NCBI GenBank assembly: GCA_036898135.1
Contig: JBAHVR010000303.1
Span: 61,001-125,000 of the forward strand
Source: Oncomelania hupensis
Lineage: Eukaryota; Mollusca; Gastropoda; Littorinimorpha; Pomatiopsidae
DNA length: 64,000 nt
Direction: 5' to 3'
This document shows, one piece after another, positions 1 to 9,864 of the stretch (its first letter is position 1; every line of letters starts with the position of its first letter). The notes below the pieces were generated by a model. It made no database searches, was not told where the DNA came from, and was given only the letters and a program-made list of their open reading frames with translations. The position numbers and the translations under genes are program-made.

Positions 1-123
1 GCTGTATTCTTCTTTATTGGAAGACGATACATAGAGCTTAAAACTTAAAAAAAGATATTATAAAAAAAACACAGGACATTAAAATATTCTCTAAAAATAT
101 ATGTCGCTAAAAAGCTTCCTACA

Positions 124-494
124 GGGGTGGCCTCGTGGCGCAGTGGATAAGTCGCCGGTTTCCTATGCCGAAGGTCGCGGGTTCGATTCCCGCAAGGGGC
201 GAACGTATGTGACTTAGGTACGAGACTATTGAGGTCACCGAGGGTTTTCTCCGGGCACTCCGGTTTCCTCCCTCCCTTCAATAATGGTACAGGATGCAGT
301 CAATATAAAAATTTCAAAACTAAAAATTCGATTTTCTTCCGTCTTCTAATAGCGATCTCCCTGCCTTTACACCACCTGTTTGATTGATGGATGTGTATTT
401 AGTGTGTGTGAGGGTAAATGAGACAGGTGAGCGTGTATGTTGGTATAGATCGCCGCGCTTTGAGCCTTGGGGAAAGGCGCGTACATAGCATCCT

Positions 495-545
<51 letters not shown>
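124..545 (+). mobile_element. tRNA-derived SINE, family A, near full length, with (ATT)n tail
   Basis: The 5' part (124-200) is tRNA-like: A-box TGGCGCAGTGG at about 133 and B-box GGTTCGATTCC at about 180. A central core follows (TTTTCTCCGGGCACTCCGG at about 244), then a 3' body ending in CATCCTG and a long ATT tail (499-545). Partial copies of the same unit lie at 9428, 17379, 18922 and 31263. It sits upstream of the MyD88-like exons, presumably in an intron. The family name is mine. Confidence 0.85.
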
Positions 546-549
<4 letters not shown>

Positions 550-742
550 TATTACAAGCCAATCACATTGCACTGGTGTTTCCGAGATGTTCTGATGGCT
601 ACACTTTCAGGTGCTGCATATTTGTTATGTATTGTATTGTTCAATTGCATGTTTCGCTTCTAGTGTTCCCTGTACGGAGATTTGCAATAGGGCCTACATA
701 AAGTAGAGTATTTAGAAACGTGTTTGTTCGCGTTAATTGCAG

Positions 743-917
743 ATGTGGAGAAATTTGACTTCTACCTGGCAGTGCCAGAAGAGGACTTAGAGCTGTTTGG
801 AATCCCCTTCTGCGAGATGGTGGAGAAGACGATGAACATGAAGCCGTGTCTGATGATCAGAGATATTCTTCCGGGACAGCCCTTGTTCGAAACAATTGCG
901 TACACGGTAGAAACCAG
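743..917 (+). CDS. MYD88: MyD88-like exon A (TIR box 1 and box 2)
   Basis: Acceptor TTAATTGCAG ends at 742. Exon length 175 is 2+57 codons+2. It holds the FDFYLAV strand and the RDILPG BB loop. The only phase-compatible donor is a GC donor at 918-919 (AG|GCAGGT). Using the GT at 921 puts a stop (TAA) two codons into exon B. The frame stays open to 939 without splicing, but that tail does not look like TIR. Confidence 0.72.
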
Positions 918-1348
918 GCAGGTTACGCTAATGAAATAATAATTTCGTAAAAAATAAATATTTATTTTACATGTATTTAAAAATGTATTTTATTGATTTA
1001 TTTAGTTATTTTTCTGTAGCACTTTTCTAGTTCCAGAGATGCTAAAGGCGCTGACTAATACATGATCTAACTCAAGCCGCTAAAGGCACGCACTTGCTGC
1101 CTTGGGAATGAAGGTTGGTATGGTAGTCAGCTTTGTATAGCCTAGCAGTGAAGTGCTCTCATTCCTCGTGATTTGTGTGTGTGTTTTTCCAGGTGTAACG
1201 GTAAAGTGGTGTTTGTTGTGTCCAAGAATTTCTACAAATCGGCAGAATGTCAATTTCTTGTTCACTTCGCCAAATCATTGGACCCAGGTTTGTGTGTGTG
1301 TGTGTGTGTTTTTGAAATTTAATTTTTATCCAGCGTTGTCATCATCAT

Positions 1349-1436
<88 letters not shown>

Positions 1437-2145
1437 GTCGTCGTCGTCGTCGTCGTCATCGTAATGGTCATCATTTCCACCACAGATTTTCTTCTTCTTT
1501 TTCCACTACTACTACTACTACCACCATTGCTCCCCCGTTGGGGTGCCGGGGGTTTCAGTATAAATAGTATCCCCACTTTCTGGAAATTTAATGCTTAAAA
1601 TTCCCACTGTCGCTGTCTTTCTCATTTGTTCTTTCTCATTCCAGCTCTGTTCTATCAATCTGCTATACTATCTTCTTCTTCGTTAGACCAGTCACCTACC
1701 TTTTTACTTGAAAACTCTTCCGGGACAAGACTCCTTATTTGTGTGTGAGGTCTGTTGGATCAGCTTGGGAATATTGGACGCTTTCTGCCAGGTGGTCACT
1801 AGGGCTTCCTATGATGTTATTATTTAGCAATGTAGGCATTTTATATGTATGTGTTTTGTTCATAATTTATAATGATATTTGTATTCTATTTTGTTATTGT
1901 AAACGGGGTTCGATAAATTAGAGTACAGCCTCAGCGTCCCCTGCGTGGGATGTCTTTATTGTAAAGTGACTGGCTGGTGGAGAGCTTTCAGTTTTACCAC
2001 TAGGGTTGTTTCAGCAGATTTTTTTATGCGGATCAGGGGTTGTCCGGTCCTGATTTGGCTCGGAAGAGTCCGCTGGACCTAAAGCAATAATCGTGTAATG
2101 TAATGTACCACCATTGCTAGTAGCCTACTATTATCGTCATCATTG

Positions 2146-2201
<56 letters not shown>

Positions 2202-2490
2202 TATCATAATTAGTCATCATCTGCATCGTTTTCCCTGTGTTCTCAGCGCCTAAGTGTATGGGATAGACTTGCTAAAACTCGAATGTGTCATTTCCAAAAG
2301 CATGACGAGCCAAGGGACTGAATGCCCATCTTCGTGCGGTGAACGTAACCACCAGTTGGCTGGCTGGCAACACCATTGCGAAATAACCTAACTTTTTGAA
2401 ACATAATTCATAGCCGACAATATTTTGAAAATCTAAAGTCGCAGTCTGGTTGTATTCTTTCTTTCTGTTTTCTTTCTTTCTTTCTTTCCT

Positions 2491-2558
<68 letters not shown>

Positions 2559-3402
2559 TAGTTCTTTTATTTCTTTAAAAAAAAAACAACTTAAACACAA
2601 TATAATGTTTGAAATAGAGATGCCATGTTAGCTAAATACTCTCACTGGTCCTGATTTGGCTCGGAAGAGTCCGCTGGACTTAAAGCAATAATTTTGTATT
2701 GTATTGTATTGTAGCTAAATACTTCTTTCTTCCTTTCCTTTCTTTCTTTGGTTCTTTTCTTTTCTTTTCTGTTCTGCTCTTCTTTCTTTCATTTTTTCAT
2801 TTTAAAAAATGTTATTTAAAATATAATGCATGATTTACAGATGCCATGTCAATTAGATCTTTCTTTCTTTCTTCCCTTTTCTTTCGTTCTTTTCTTTTCT
2901 TCTTTCTTTCTCTTATTCGTTTGAGAAAATGTTATTTAAAATATAATGTTTGATTTACAGACATTTACAAGCTAAATCTCTCTTTCTTTCTTTCAAAATT
3001 TTTTTTCTAGGTATTATGCTTGATTTACAACTACTTACTCTCTTTCTTTGTTTCAAAGAAAATGTGATTCAAAATAATAAGCTAATCTTTATTTCTTTTT
3101 AAGAAAACACTATTCAAAATGAAATGCTTGATTTACAAATACTTTCTTTTCTTTTTTCTTTTTTTAAAAAAAAGCGTTATTCAAAATATGTTTGATCTAC
3201 AGACGCCATGTCGGCTAAGCTAATACCGCTGGAGATCGACAAGAACGTGCAGCTGCCCCGAGTATTGGAAGGCCTCTCCAGCATTAACTACAACGCGGCC
3301 ATGAGGGAAAAATGGTTAGGGAAAAGACTGTGGGAAGCGATCCACGGGACGCAACCGAGAAGTGTTTGGGCCAGATTGAGAAGTATTAGCTCCCCTAGTT
3401 AG
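743..3402 (+). CDS. MYD88: MyD88-like TIR-domain adaptor, last three exons (partial gene)
   Basis: Three exons (743-917, 1193-1287, 3203-3402) join in a consistent phase into about 155 residues of a TIR domain ending at a TAG stop. Seen: a box-1-like FDFYLAV; a box-2/BB loop RDILPG with the signalling proline position kept; a hydrophobic strand VVFVVS followed by a Cys (SAEC), as in MyD88 beta-D/alpha-C; LIPLEI; and a box-3-like WLGKRLW near the C terminus. In known family members MyD88 links Toll/IL-1 receptors to IRAK kinases through an N-terminal death domain and this C-terminal TIR. The death-domain exons would lie upstream of the window. The stop soon after box 3 fits MyD88 better than most Toll receptors, but a single-TIR mollusc paralogue or a Toll receptor cannot be excluded. 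The second intron is about 1.9 kb and full of repeats. No AATAAA was noticed in the first several hundred bases after the stop. Confidence 0.75.
1030..1095 (-). mobile_element. SINE family B, 3' fragment
   Basis: A diverged match to the 3' end of family B (revcomp GAGTTAGATC..., ...GCGCCTTTAGCA), in the intron between exons A and B. Short and degraded. Confidence 0.5.
1193..1287 (+). CDS. MYD88: MyD88-like exon B (TIR central strand/helix)
   Basis: Acceptor TTTTTCCAG ends at 1192 after a T-rich tract, and the donor is CCCAG|GTTTGTG. Length 95 is 1+31 codons+1, matching the phases of exons A and C. It encodes KVVFVVSKNFYKSAEC and a following helix with FAKSLDP, the counterpart of the MyD88 segment between BB loop and box 3. 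Confidence 0.75.
1337..1460 (+). repeat. (CAT)n then (CGT)n microsatellite
   Basis: About 33 CAT units grading into CGT units, inside MyD88-like intron 2. Any reading frame through it is a homopolymeric artefact. Confidence 0.95.
1532..2106 (+). mobile_element. 575-bp non-autonomous retroposon, copy 1 (full length)
   Basis: Begins CCCCCGTTGGGG and ends with a GTAATGTAATGT tail. It is flanked by a perfect 12-bp duplication ACCACCATTGCT (1520-1531 and 2107-2118). The body shows a TATAAATAG motif near the 5' end and a 3' hairpin whose outer stem is GGTCC/GGACC. Four other full-length copies lie in the window (13367, 15679, 20381, 23604), with truncated ones at 2641 and 48014. It contains no pol III A/B boxes that I can defend and encodes no recognisable protein, so it is not a classic SINE. 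Confidence 0.85.
2136..2201 (+). repeat. (CAT)n microsatellite
   Basis: CAT units immediately downstream of the 575-bp element's target duplication. Confidence 0.95.
2453..2560 (+). repeat. (CTTT)n microsatellite
   Basis: A long pyrimidine-only tetranucleotide tract in MyD88-like intron 2. It starts a 700-bp CTTT-rich zone that reaches exon C. Confidence 0.95.
2600..3202 (+). repeat. Degenerate tandem array of the exon C acceptor region
   Basis: Units of roughly 60-200 bp, each combining an AT-rich block (TTATTTAAAATATAATG), a TGATTTACAG-like acceptor, an ATGCCATGT-like exon start and a CTTTC tract. Acceptor-like copies are at about 2611 (weak), 2831, 2951, 3021 and 3129. The genuine one is 3193-3202. 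The copies at 2831 and 2951 keep a full AG. Confidence 0.7.
2641..2706 (+). mobile_element. 575-bp retroposon, 5'-truncated copy (66 bp)
   Basis: Only the 3' hairpin region (GGTCCTGATTTGGCTCGG...) and a (TGTAT)n tail are present, flanked by a perfect 12-bp duplication TAGCTAAATACT (2629-2640 and 2707-2718). 5' truncation with a target duplication indicates target-primed reverse transcription. Confidence 0.85.
3203..3402 (+). CDS. MYD88: MyD88-like terminal exon C (TIR box 3, stop)
   Basis: Acceptor TGATCTACAG ends at 3202. The exon completes the split codon from exon B, encodes KLIPLEIDK, LPRVLEGLSSINY and WLGKRLWEAI, and stops at TAG 3400-3402. GC content and codon use are clearly higher than in the surrounding repeats, as expected for a conserved exon. 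The acceptor region resembles several degenerate copies upstream. Confidence 0.78.
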
Positions 3403-4370
3403 AGGGAGCTAGGTGGACCACGAAAACCTGTTATACCGTGCAAGGAGAAAGAATCTTGAAAACTCTTTTAAGTCGGTAACAAAGCGGTTTTCCTACATTA
3501 ATTCTAAATGTGTTGTGTGGAAACAGTTTTTCTTTTTCTAAAGAGAACAAGAATGTTGTGATACGCTTGTCCTAAAAAAACAGAATAGCGGGACCCTTGG
3601 CGCTGGATATGCACGAGCACCTTACGTGCATATCTGACTCATTATCGTAATTGATATATGCATTTCCGTAAATATGTGACAATACAATTGTCGAACTATG
3701 ACTTTACGCACACACACACACACACACACACACGCGCACACACACACACACACCCACACACACACACACACACACACATGTAGAAATTGTATATAATGTA
3801 TATATTATTGTATATAATATGAAACTCTGAGTAACCTCATATTTATGTTTATACTTTCATAACATTTCGTTGTTCCGATCATAAGATACAAAGATAATTA
3901 GGAAGGCGGGGTATGAATTTCACTTTATTTTTGAGTATTCAAAGCACAAGCACATTCAACAAAATATTTATAATGCAAGATAATGCTTCATTTATGTCAT
4001 TTGTTTGGGGACAGAAAACCAATGTTACTGAAATAGAATACATTTGTAAAATTAGGAAAGGGCGTACACTAATAATATTAACAATATTGATAGAATGCTT
4101 ATGATTTTATCCTCCACACCCCACAATGGACGATTATTGGGAATACATATTGAATCTCGAATTTTGTATATAAAAAAACAAAATGTCATGTTTTCCACAC
4201 AATATAGTTTCAGAAGTGCTTGTGAGTACTGGTACTGATACGATTTTGTTGTTGAGGTTGCTGTTAGAATAACTCTTACGGAAAACAAACAGACGAAACA
4301 ACCAGAACAACACACAAAAACAACACTACTACAACATCACCACGACATCAAACCAAAAACAAACAGCACG
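3403..4370. other. 3' UTR or intergenic DNA after the MyD88-like gene
   Basis: Contains a (CA)n tract at 3708-3778 and otherwise AT-rich sequence with no recognised element. The start of this stretch is probably 3' UTR, but no polyadenylation site was identified. Confidence 0.4.
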
Positions 4371-4446
4371 CACCCACACACACACACACACCCACACACC
4401 CACCCACACCCACACACACCCACCCCCACACACCCACACACACACA
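4371..4446 (+). repeat. CA/CCCACA-rich microsatellite
   Basis: An imperfect CA repeat with interspersed CCC. Confidence 0.9.
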
Positions 4447-4686
4447 AAGAGATTTTTTTTTTAAAAAGAGAGAAAACACACACGCTCACAAATAATCTAA
4501 TCCATTTTACTACGGAATTACTTCGACTGTTTCGAAGGATTTTGAGTTCATGATATCGATGTCAATCTTGAGCGGTTTCCGATATAAATTTAAATCCCGG
4601 TCTAATAGCATTATGCTTCACTTACGTCGCATTTGTGACTCGCATCATAGTATCATACACAAAACTATATTTTAATTGATAGAACG

Positions 4687-5300
4687 AACCCCCGTAGTAA
4701 TACTGTGGGGTCTTTTAGTATAAAATAGTTCCCTCATTTTCTGGAAGTTTAGTACTTTTAAAATTTCTCTTTTTTCATATTTCTGCCTTCACTTTTCTTT
4801 TCTGTCGTCTACAGTATTCACTCTTTCAATATGTCATTCACCTGTATTTTTTTTCCATCAGTTCCTTTTTACCGTTTTTCTAAGCATTTTTTTTATAATA
4901 TAAAATAATAGTCTGGTTGATATACCTGACTGTGGTGGCTAAGTAGTGCAATTGTACACACCGGGATGATCTTTGGATCTCTCAAGTGTTATTGGTCAAT
5001 TCGGGCTTATTATATATGTATTTTGATTCTTATGAATATTTGTCATGTTTTTTTAGTCTTTTTTTTTTTTTTGGTAATCTAGGGGTGACAAATTAAGCGG
5101 AAGGACTAACGCCCTCGGCATTACCTAGCCATTTACCTAAGGGTGTGGTAGGGTTGTCATAGTATCATGAACTTGTGATTGTATGTGTGTTTTTGGTGGA
5201 TTATATCCGTGTTTCTAATCTTGTAAGAGATAGACTCGTTTCGTTTGAGTGTGGTCCAGCTATGACCGCTAAAGGTTTACTGGACTCTATAAAAAAGAAA
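4687..5300 (+). mobile_element. Diverged relative of the 575-bp retroposon
   Basis: Shares the ordered landmarks of the family: CCCCCGTAG..., TTAGTATAAAATAG, a TTTTCTGGAAGTTTAGT block near the 5' end, and a degenerate GTGTGGTCC...GGACTCTA end. Much older or a different subfamily. Both boundaries are approximate and no target duplication was found. Confidence 0.5.
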
Positions 5301-5379
5301 AACTAATTTTTAAAAAATCAAATTGATGGAACGTTGGGTTGAGATTTTGGTTTTATTTTGTGTGGAACTTGCTTTCTAT

Positions 5380-5760
5380 TTGCATGCAGTTTGCTTGTTA
5401 TTTTATTATTTTGTTTTATTTCTTTTCTTTTCTTTATTTATTTATTTATTTAAAATAATAAAATCCTTTATTTTCCTATTTTGTGTGTGTGTGTGTTTTA
5501 ATTGTTTTGTTTATGTATTTATTTATTTATGTATTTATTTATTTATTTTCGTTATAAAAACGTGTTTTTTTTTTTAAATTTAATCATTACAAATGGAAGC
5601 ATTAATAAAATAAAAAAACAACAAACAAACGACTAATTGACAACATTTTGTACTCTCTCTCTCACACTTTTTTGTGCTCTGTGTGTGTGTGGGTGTGTGA
5701 ATATATGTGTGGATGTGTGTGTATATAATTATGTGCATGTGTGTTTCTGTGCGCCAGCAA
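5380..5760 (+). repeat. TTTA-, T- and GT-rich low-complexity stretch
   Basis: Successive TTTA repeats (5420-5450, 5515-5550), poly-T at 5565-5575 and GT tracts (5680-5740). Reading frames here are composition artefacts. Confidence 0.85.
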
Positions 5761-5999
5761 GGGTCGTTTTGTTTGTTTTGGTTGAGTGGTTGGTATGAGG
5801 GTGGAGTGGATCCTGCGATTAAAGGGACAGAATCTCTGAAAGACAAGTGAAACCTGTTCATAGTACTGTTCTCTCCCTTGTTACTTTCAGCCGTGTAGCG
5901 TTTCTTGCAGTTTATTCTACAACACAGCTAATAGTACTAACATCATACAGTCTACTAGAGTTAAGAGGTTACACAAATTACCACAGACTCTTTCTGTTG

Positions 6000-6420
6000 C
6001 TTAAAGTAAAGATGTTCTTCCTCGTCATCCTCTTTCTCCTCATTCTTCACCTCCTTTTATTCTCCTTAGTTCATTTTCTTCAGCTTTCTTTATTTCTTTC
6101 TGTCTTTCTTTCTTTCTGTCTTTTAAAAATGTATTTTTGCTTTACTGTATTTCTTTTTTTTTAATTTTCTTCTTTTTTTCTGTTCTTCTTTTTTTCATCT
6201 TTTTCTGTTACTTTCTTCTTTTTTGCTATTCGTCGTCATCGTCGTCCTTTTTCGTTATCATCATCTTCATCACCATCATCATCAACGTCGTCGTCATCAT
6301 CATCATCATCATCATCGTCATCATATCCTTCTTCTTCTCCTTCTTCTCAATTCCTTTTATTCACCTTTCTCCCTCTTTCTTTCTTTCCTACTTTTTCTTT
6401 CTTTCTTTCAATTCCGCCTT
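6000..6420 (+). repeat. Pyrimidine-rich and (CAT)n low-complexity stretch
   Basis: CTTT-rich DNA enclosing CAT/CGT runs at 6228-6330. No gene is supported. Confidence 0.85.
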
Positions 6421-6689
6421 ATGCAATTTCTGTTTAATGTTCCTATTATATTTCCTGCTGCAAAGTTTATATTTTGTCTTCCGGTTTACAGCCGACATTT
6501 TCCTCCTGCTTCGTTTTTATTTCCGGCGGCATTGATTCTTTCGTTATTACAAAAACAACAGAAATGTATTGCTTTTTCGTTCACCTCAACTCTGTGTCTG
6601 GCCACCGTACTCTTTCGCTGTATTTTCTTTTTTCTCCGCTACGTCTGTATTTGGTCACTAATTTTCAATATATAACGCGAGCGCGCGCG

Positions 6690-6857
6690 CGCACGCACAC
6701 ACACACACACACACACACACAGAGGCCTTTACATATAATATGAGCTACACGTGAAAAGCTACGCACACATCTATAGATTCAGAGAGATACATGTAGAGAA
6801 AAGAATCGGAATGGGTTATCTCATATTATTAATAAAAATCTGTGTGCGTGTTTGTGT

Positions 6858-6895
<38 letters not shown>

Positions 6896-6918
6896 CTTCC
6901 TCTCTCTCTCTCTCACTT

Positions 6919-7002
<84 letters not shown>

Positions 7003-7380
7003 TCTTTCTGTCTCGCTTTCTCTTTCTTGTTCTTTGTGAATTAGCGTGAGAGAGACTGAGAAACCCGGCAGAGATTGTGATTTAGCGTGGGATATTGAGA
7101 AACCAAAAGACAGAAATAAATAAAGAAAGATAGAAAGAAAGAGAGAGAGACAGACAGACAGAAAGACAGACAGACAGAAAGACAGACAGTGACAAAGAGA
7201 GACAGAACCACAGAGGCAGACAGACAGACAGCAAAAGAGACAGACAGAGACAGACAGAATAGTGCATTCTGTCACGTGATTCTGCGTATGTAATCTATGT
7301 AGAGTAAACGTCTGCGCGCTCACATAGTCTCTTTGTGCCCCTAGCATCCGCCTTTTCATTGTCTGTCTGTCTGTCTGTCT
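6690..7380 (+). repeat. Compound microsatellite cluster CA, GT, CT, CAGA, GTCT
   Basis: (CA)n 6690-6722, (GT)n 6855-6894, a long (CT)n 6898-7005, CAGA-type repeats 7140-7260 and (GTCT)n 7360-7380. Nearly 700 bp are almost entirely simple sequence. Confidence 0.93.
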
Positions 7381-7979
7381 AAATGCCTATCTCGGCATTT
7401 GTGGATGCATGTGCCTTACTCCAGCGCAAACTCGATTATCTTCTTTAAACGGTTGCACAGATGGAAATTTACGACATTTTTTTTTTTTTGGTCAATCAAG
7501 CAGAAGTTCGCCCGCTGAGCCGTAAAAGTCCCAGAAACTGCCGAACAAATGAAATCAGGGACAGATAAATCAGCAAGTACAATTATGCAGCTAGGAGTGT
7601 TATCGCCCCTTTCTTCTCCCACTTCATTTTGTTGCTAATCTGATACAATGGCTAGACATTTATTTAATGATTCAATTCAATTCAAATCAATATTTTAATT
7701 TCATGTCTGGGTCAAAATGATGTGATTTTAGCCGACAAAGAGAATGAAACGGAAGTTTGATTAAAATATATTAACTTTAAATAAAAAGAAATAAAATAAG
7801 AAAAAAAATAAATAAACAAATAATAATAATAAAATATAAATAAATAAATAAAACTGTAGACGGTTTATTTCCTTTTGTGCTCATTTTCATTTTGTTGTTG
7901 TTGTTGCTGTTGTTATTGTTGTTGTTCCTCAACTTGCCCCAATAGTGCTCGAGGAACTACTTTTTTTCATCCCATCTCT

Positions 7980-8252
7980 CTATTGGTTTAGGCCTGCTTT
8001 ATAACCAGACGATACTATAAAGGCGTCCGCACACTCCTCAACCAAACCAGCACACTCGGTGGCAGCGAGTCGAACAGGAGTGGCAGTCCTATTCCTGTAG
8101 GCGTTCAGACCCACATGCGCTTTAGCTGCGGGGGACAGAGGATAGCCCGACTTCTTGCAAGTCCTGATGTCGAGATACAGGGACCTGAAGTCGAAGCTGC
8201 CACAGCGTCGTGTGGGAGATCCCGAAACGATACTCCACTTCAACCTTCACTT
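7980..8252 (-). CDS. Possible terminal exon of an unrecognised protein
   Basis: The minus strand reads about 87 residues with mixed, non-repetitive composition and several Cys (RRCGSFDF, IRTCKKSGYPL, ATECAGLVEECADAF), ending in TAG. Local GC is higher than in flanking DNA, which is unusual in this repeat-dense window. An acceptor-like TTACTTCATAG lies just upstream on the minus strand. No family is recognised. It may be a real last exon, a processed fragment or chance. Confidence 0.25.
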
Positions 8253-8940
8253 TCTATGAAGTAAGAGTCCTTCGAATGGGCGGCGGTTGCGGATCGGCGA
8301 TAAACGTCCGGTCGCTCTGCTGCCGTCGCTCCATTCCCTGGCTTTCCTGTTCCTTTCTTTCACTATGAGTGGGCGACGAGAGGACTTCTGTGGAGAGTGC
8401 CGACTCCCGGACAGCAGTTGCTTAGCATCGCCAGAGCTTCTCTACGTTTGCCTACCCTCCTTTAGGCCCCACGACTCCACAGCCACACACCTCCTTGCTC
8501 CAACGTCGAGAGATTCGACCCCTTCCTCCACGTGTGCGCGCTTGTTACCGCGTGTCTCCACCTTCTGCGAACATCTCCTTTTTGCAACGAAGGTCATACT
8601 TACTGCACAGCATGCGACAGCCTTATGAAACTTCATCCTGACTTTTTACTTCACCCTGACTTCTTATTCAACACGACGTCTTTTTCACGCTTCCAGTGTC
8701 CGGGGGACTCTAACCTATGCAATGAATAAATGAATCAATCAACCATCGACTAGTGAAAGCCATCCAAATGGGTTGACATGCTAAAAATACCGATGTAAGA
8801 CGCGTTCAACGAGATGAAAGATTGGTGAACATAAATAGGCAGCGTTTAATATTGTCCCTCATCGATGAAAATAAACAGTACTACTATGCCCATGCAGGGG
8901 GAATCGATAGATTTAATTGTAGCAGAAAAAAACCAGTTAT
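8253..8940. other. Unassigned non-repetitive DNA
   Basis: Moderately GC-rich to 8730, then AT-richer. Open frames exist on both strands, but none shows recognisable domains or clear splice sites. Confidence 0.3.
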
Positions 8941-9040
8941 TTTGGGTGGTGGGGTGGGTGGGTGGATAGAGTGGGGGAGGTAGATGGAGGTGGAGGTGGT
9001 GGTGAGGGGAATTTTGGGGAGGGGGAGAGGGAGGGGTGAG
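8941..9040 (+). repeat. G-rich tract with G-quadruplex potential
   Basis: Clustered runs such as GGGTGGTGGGGTGGGTGGG followed by GGTGG, GGGGA and GGGAG repeats. At least two sets of four G3+ runs have short loops. Confidence 0.7.
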
Positions 9041-9427
9041 CCAAGTTTTCTGCCGTATTATATTCCGTCGGCGTTCAATAGCATTACAGTGGCTGTGCTT
9101 GATCTTTCAAAGTCGAATCGGTGCGGTGACAGTTAATTGTTAAATATCTTATTGATGATGATGATGATGGGGATGTTGAGGAAGATGATAAAGCGCGAAT
9201 TCCCAACTAGTAGTCTGCTCTAGGCACTCGCACGTATGCTCACAGACACCCTCGCGAGCTAACAACTAATACAATGAAATCAGCAGTTACAGCTATATGA
9301 GACATATATCAACAGGCGTAAACTGTCAGCAAGTAAAATATATGTTTCTATACAATCCCCACTAAGGATTTCTCTCCTTCTCTTCACTCCGCCCCTCCCT
9401 CTCCATCTCCACCCCTCCTCTTGTTCG

Positions 9428-9658
9428 ATTTCCTTTCCGTCCTCTAATAGCGATCTCTCTTCCTTTACATCACATGTTTGCGAGATAGATGTGTGATTAT
9501 TGTGTATGTGAGAGTGAATGAAACATGTAATCGCCGCACTTTGAACCTGATTGGTTATTTGGGTAACAGCGCGTCTACAGCATCCGTTATTTATTTATTT
9601 ATTTATTTATTTAGTTGGTTATGTATTTATGTATTTATGTATTTATATATTTATGTAC

Positions 9659-9724
<66 letters not shown>

Positions 9725-9725
9725 G
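9428..9725 (+). mobile_element. SINE family A, 3' part with (ATTT)n and (ATT)n tail
   Basis: Aligns with 309-545: TCCTCTAATAGCGATCTC, ATCGCCGCACTTTGA and CAGCATCC, then TTTA and a long TTA repeat (9660-9724). The tRNA-like head is missing. Confidence 0.75.
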
Positions 9726-9864
9726 CATAACTTTGGGTGCGTCTGCATATTAGCGAACATTGATTCTAAACTTAGTTATCATTCTGACCGTGTTCAAAGA
9801 TCGTCTGCTAACAACCACTACCATACTAAAACAACCAACACTGCTCCCTGATGCATCGCAGTTA

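Noticed and set aside
124..200. Functional tRNA genes at the SINE heads (also 18178, 23124, 32642, 34331, 42163, 52261)
   Set aside because: A and B boxes are present, but the anticodon arms do not fold well and each head is fused to a repeated body, so these are SINEs.
499..570. Open frames of poly-Tyr, poly-Ile, poly-Asn
   Set aside because: Translation of the (ATT)n tail of a SINE. The same holds at 9660, 17379, 22866, 24121 and 62237.
6900..7359. Long Leu/Ser- and Arg/Glu-rich frames on both strands
   Set aside because: Products of (CT)n/(GA)n and CAGA microsatellites, open on both strands in several frames.
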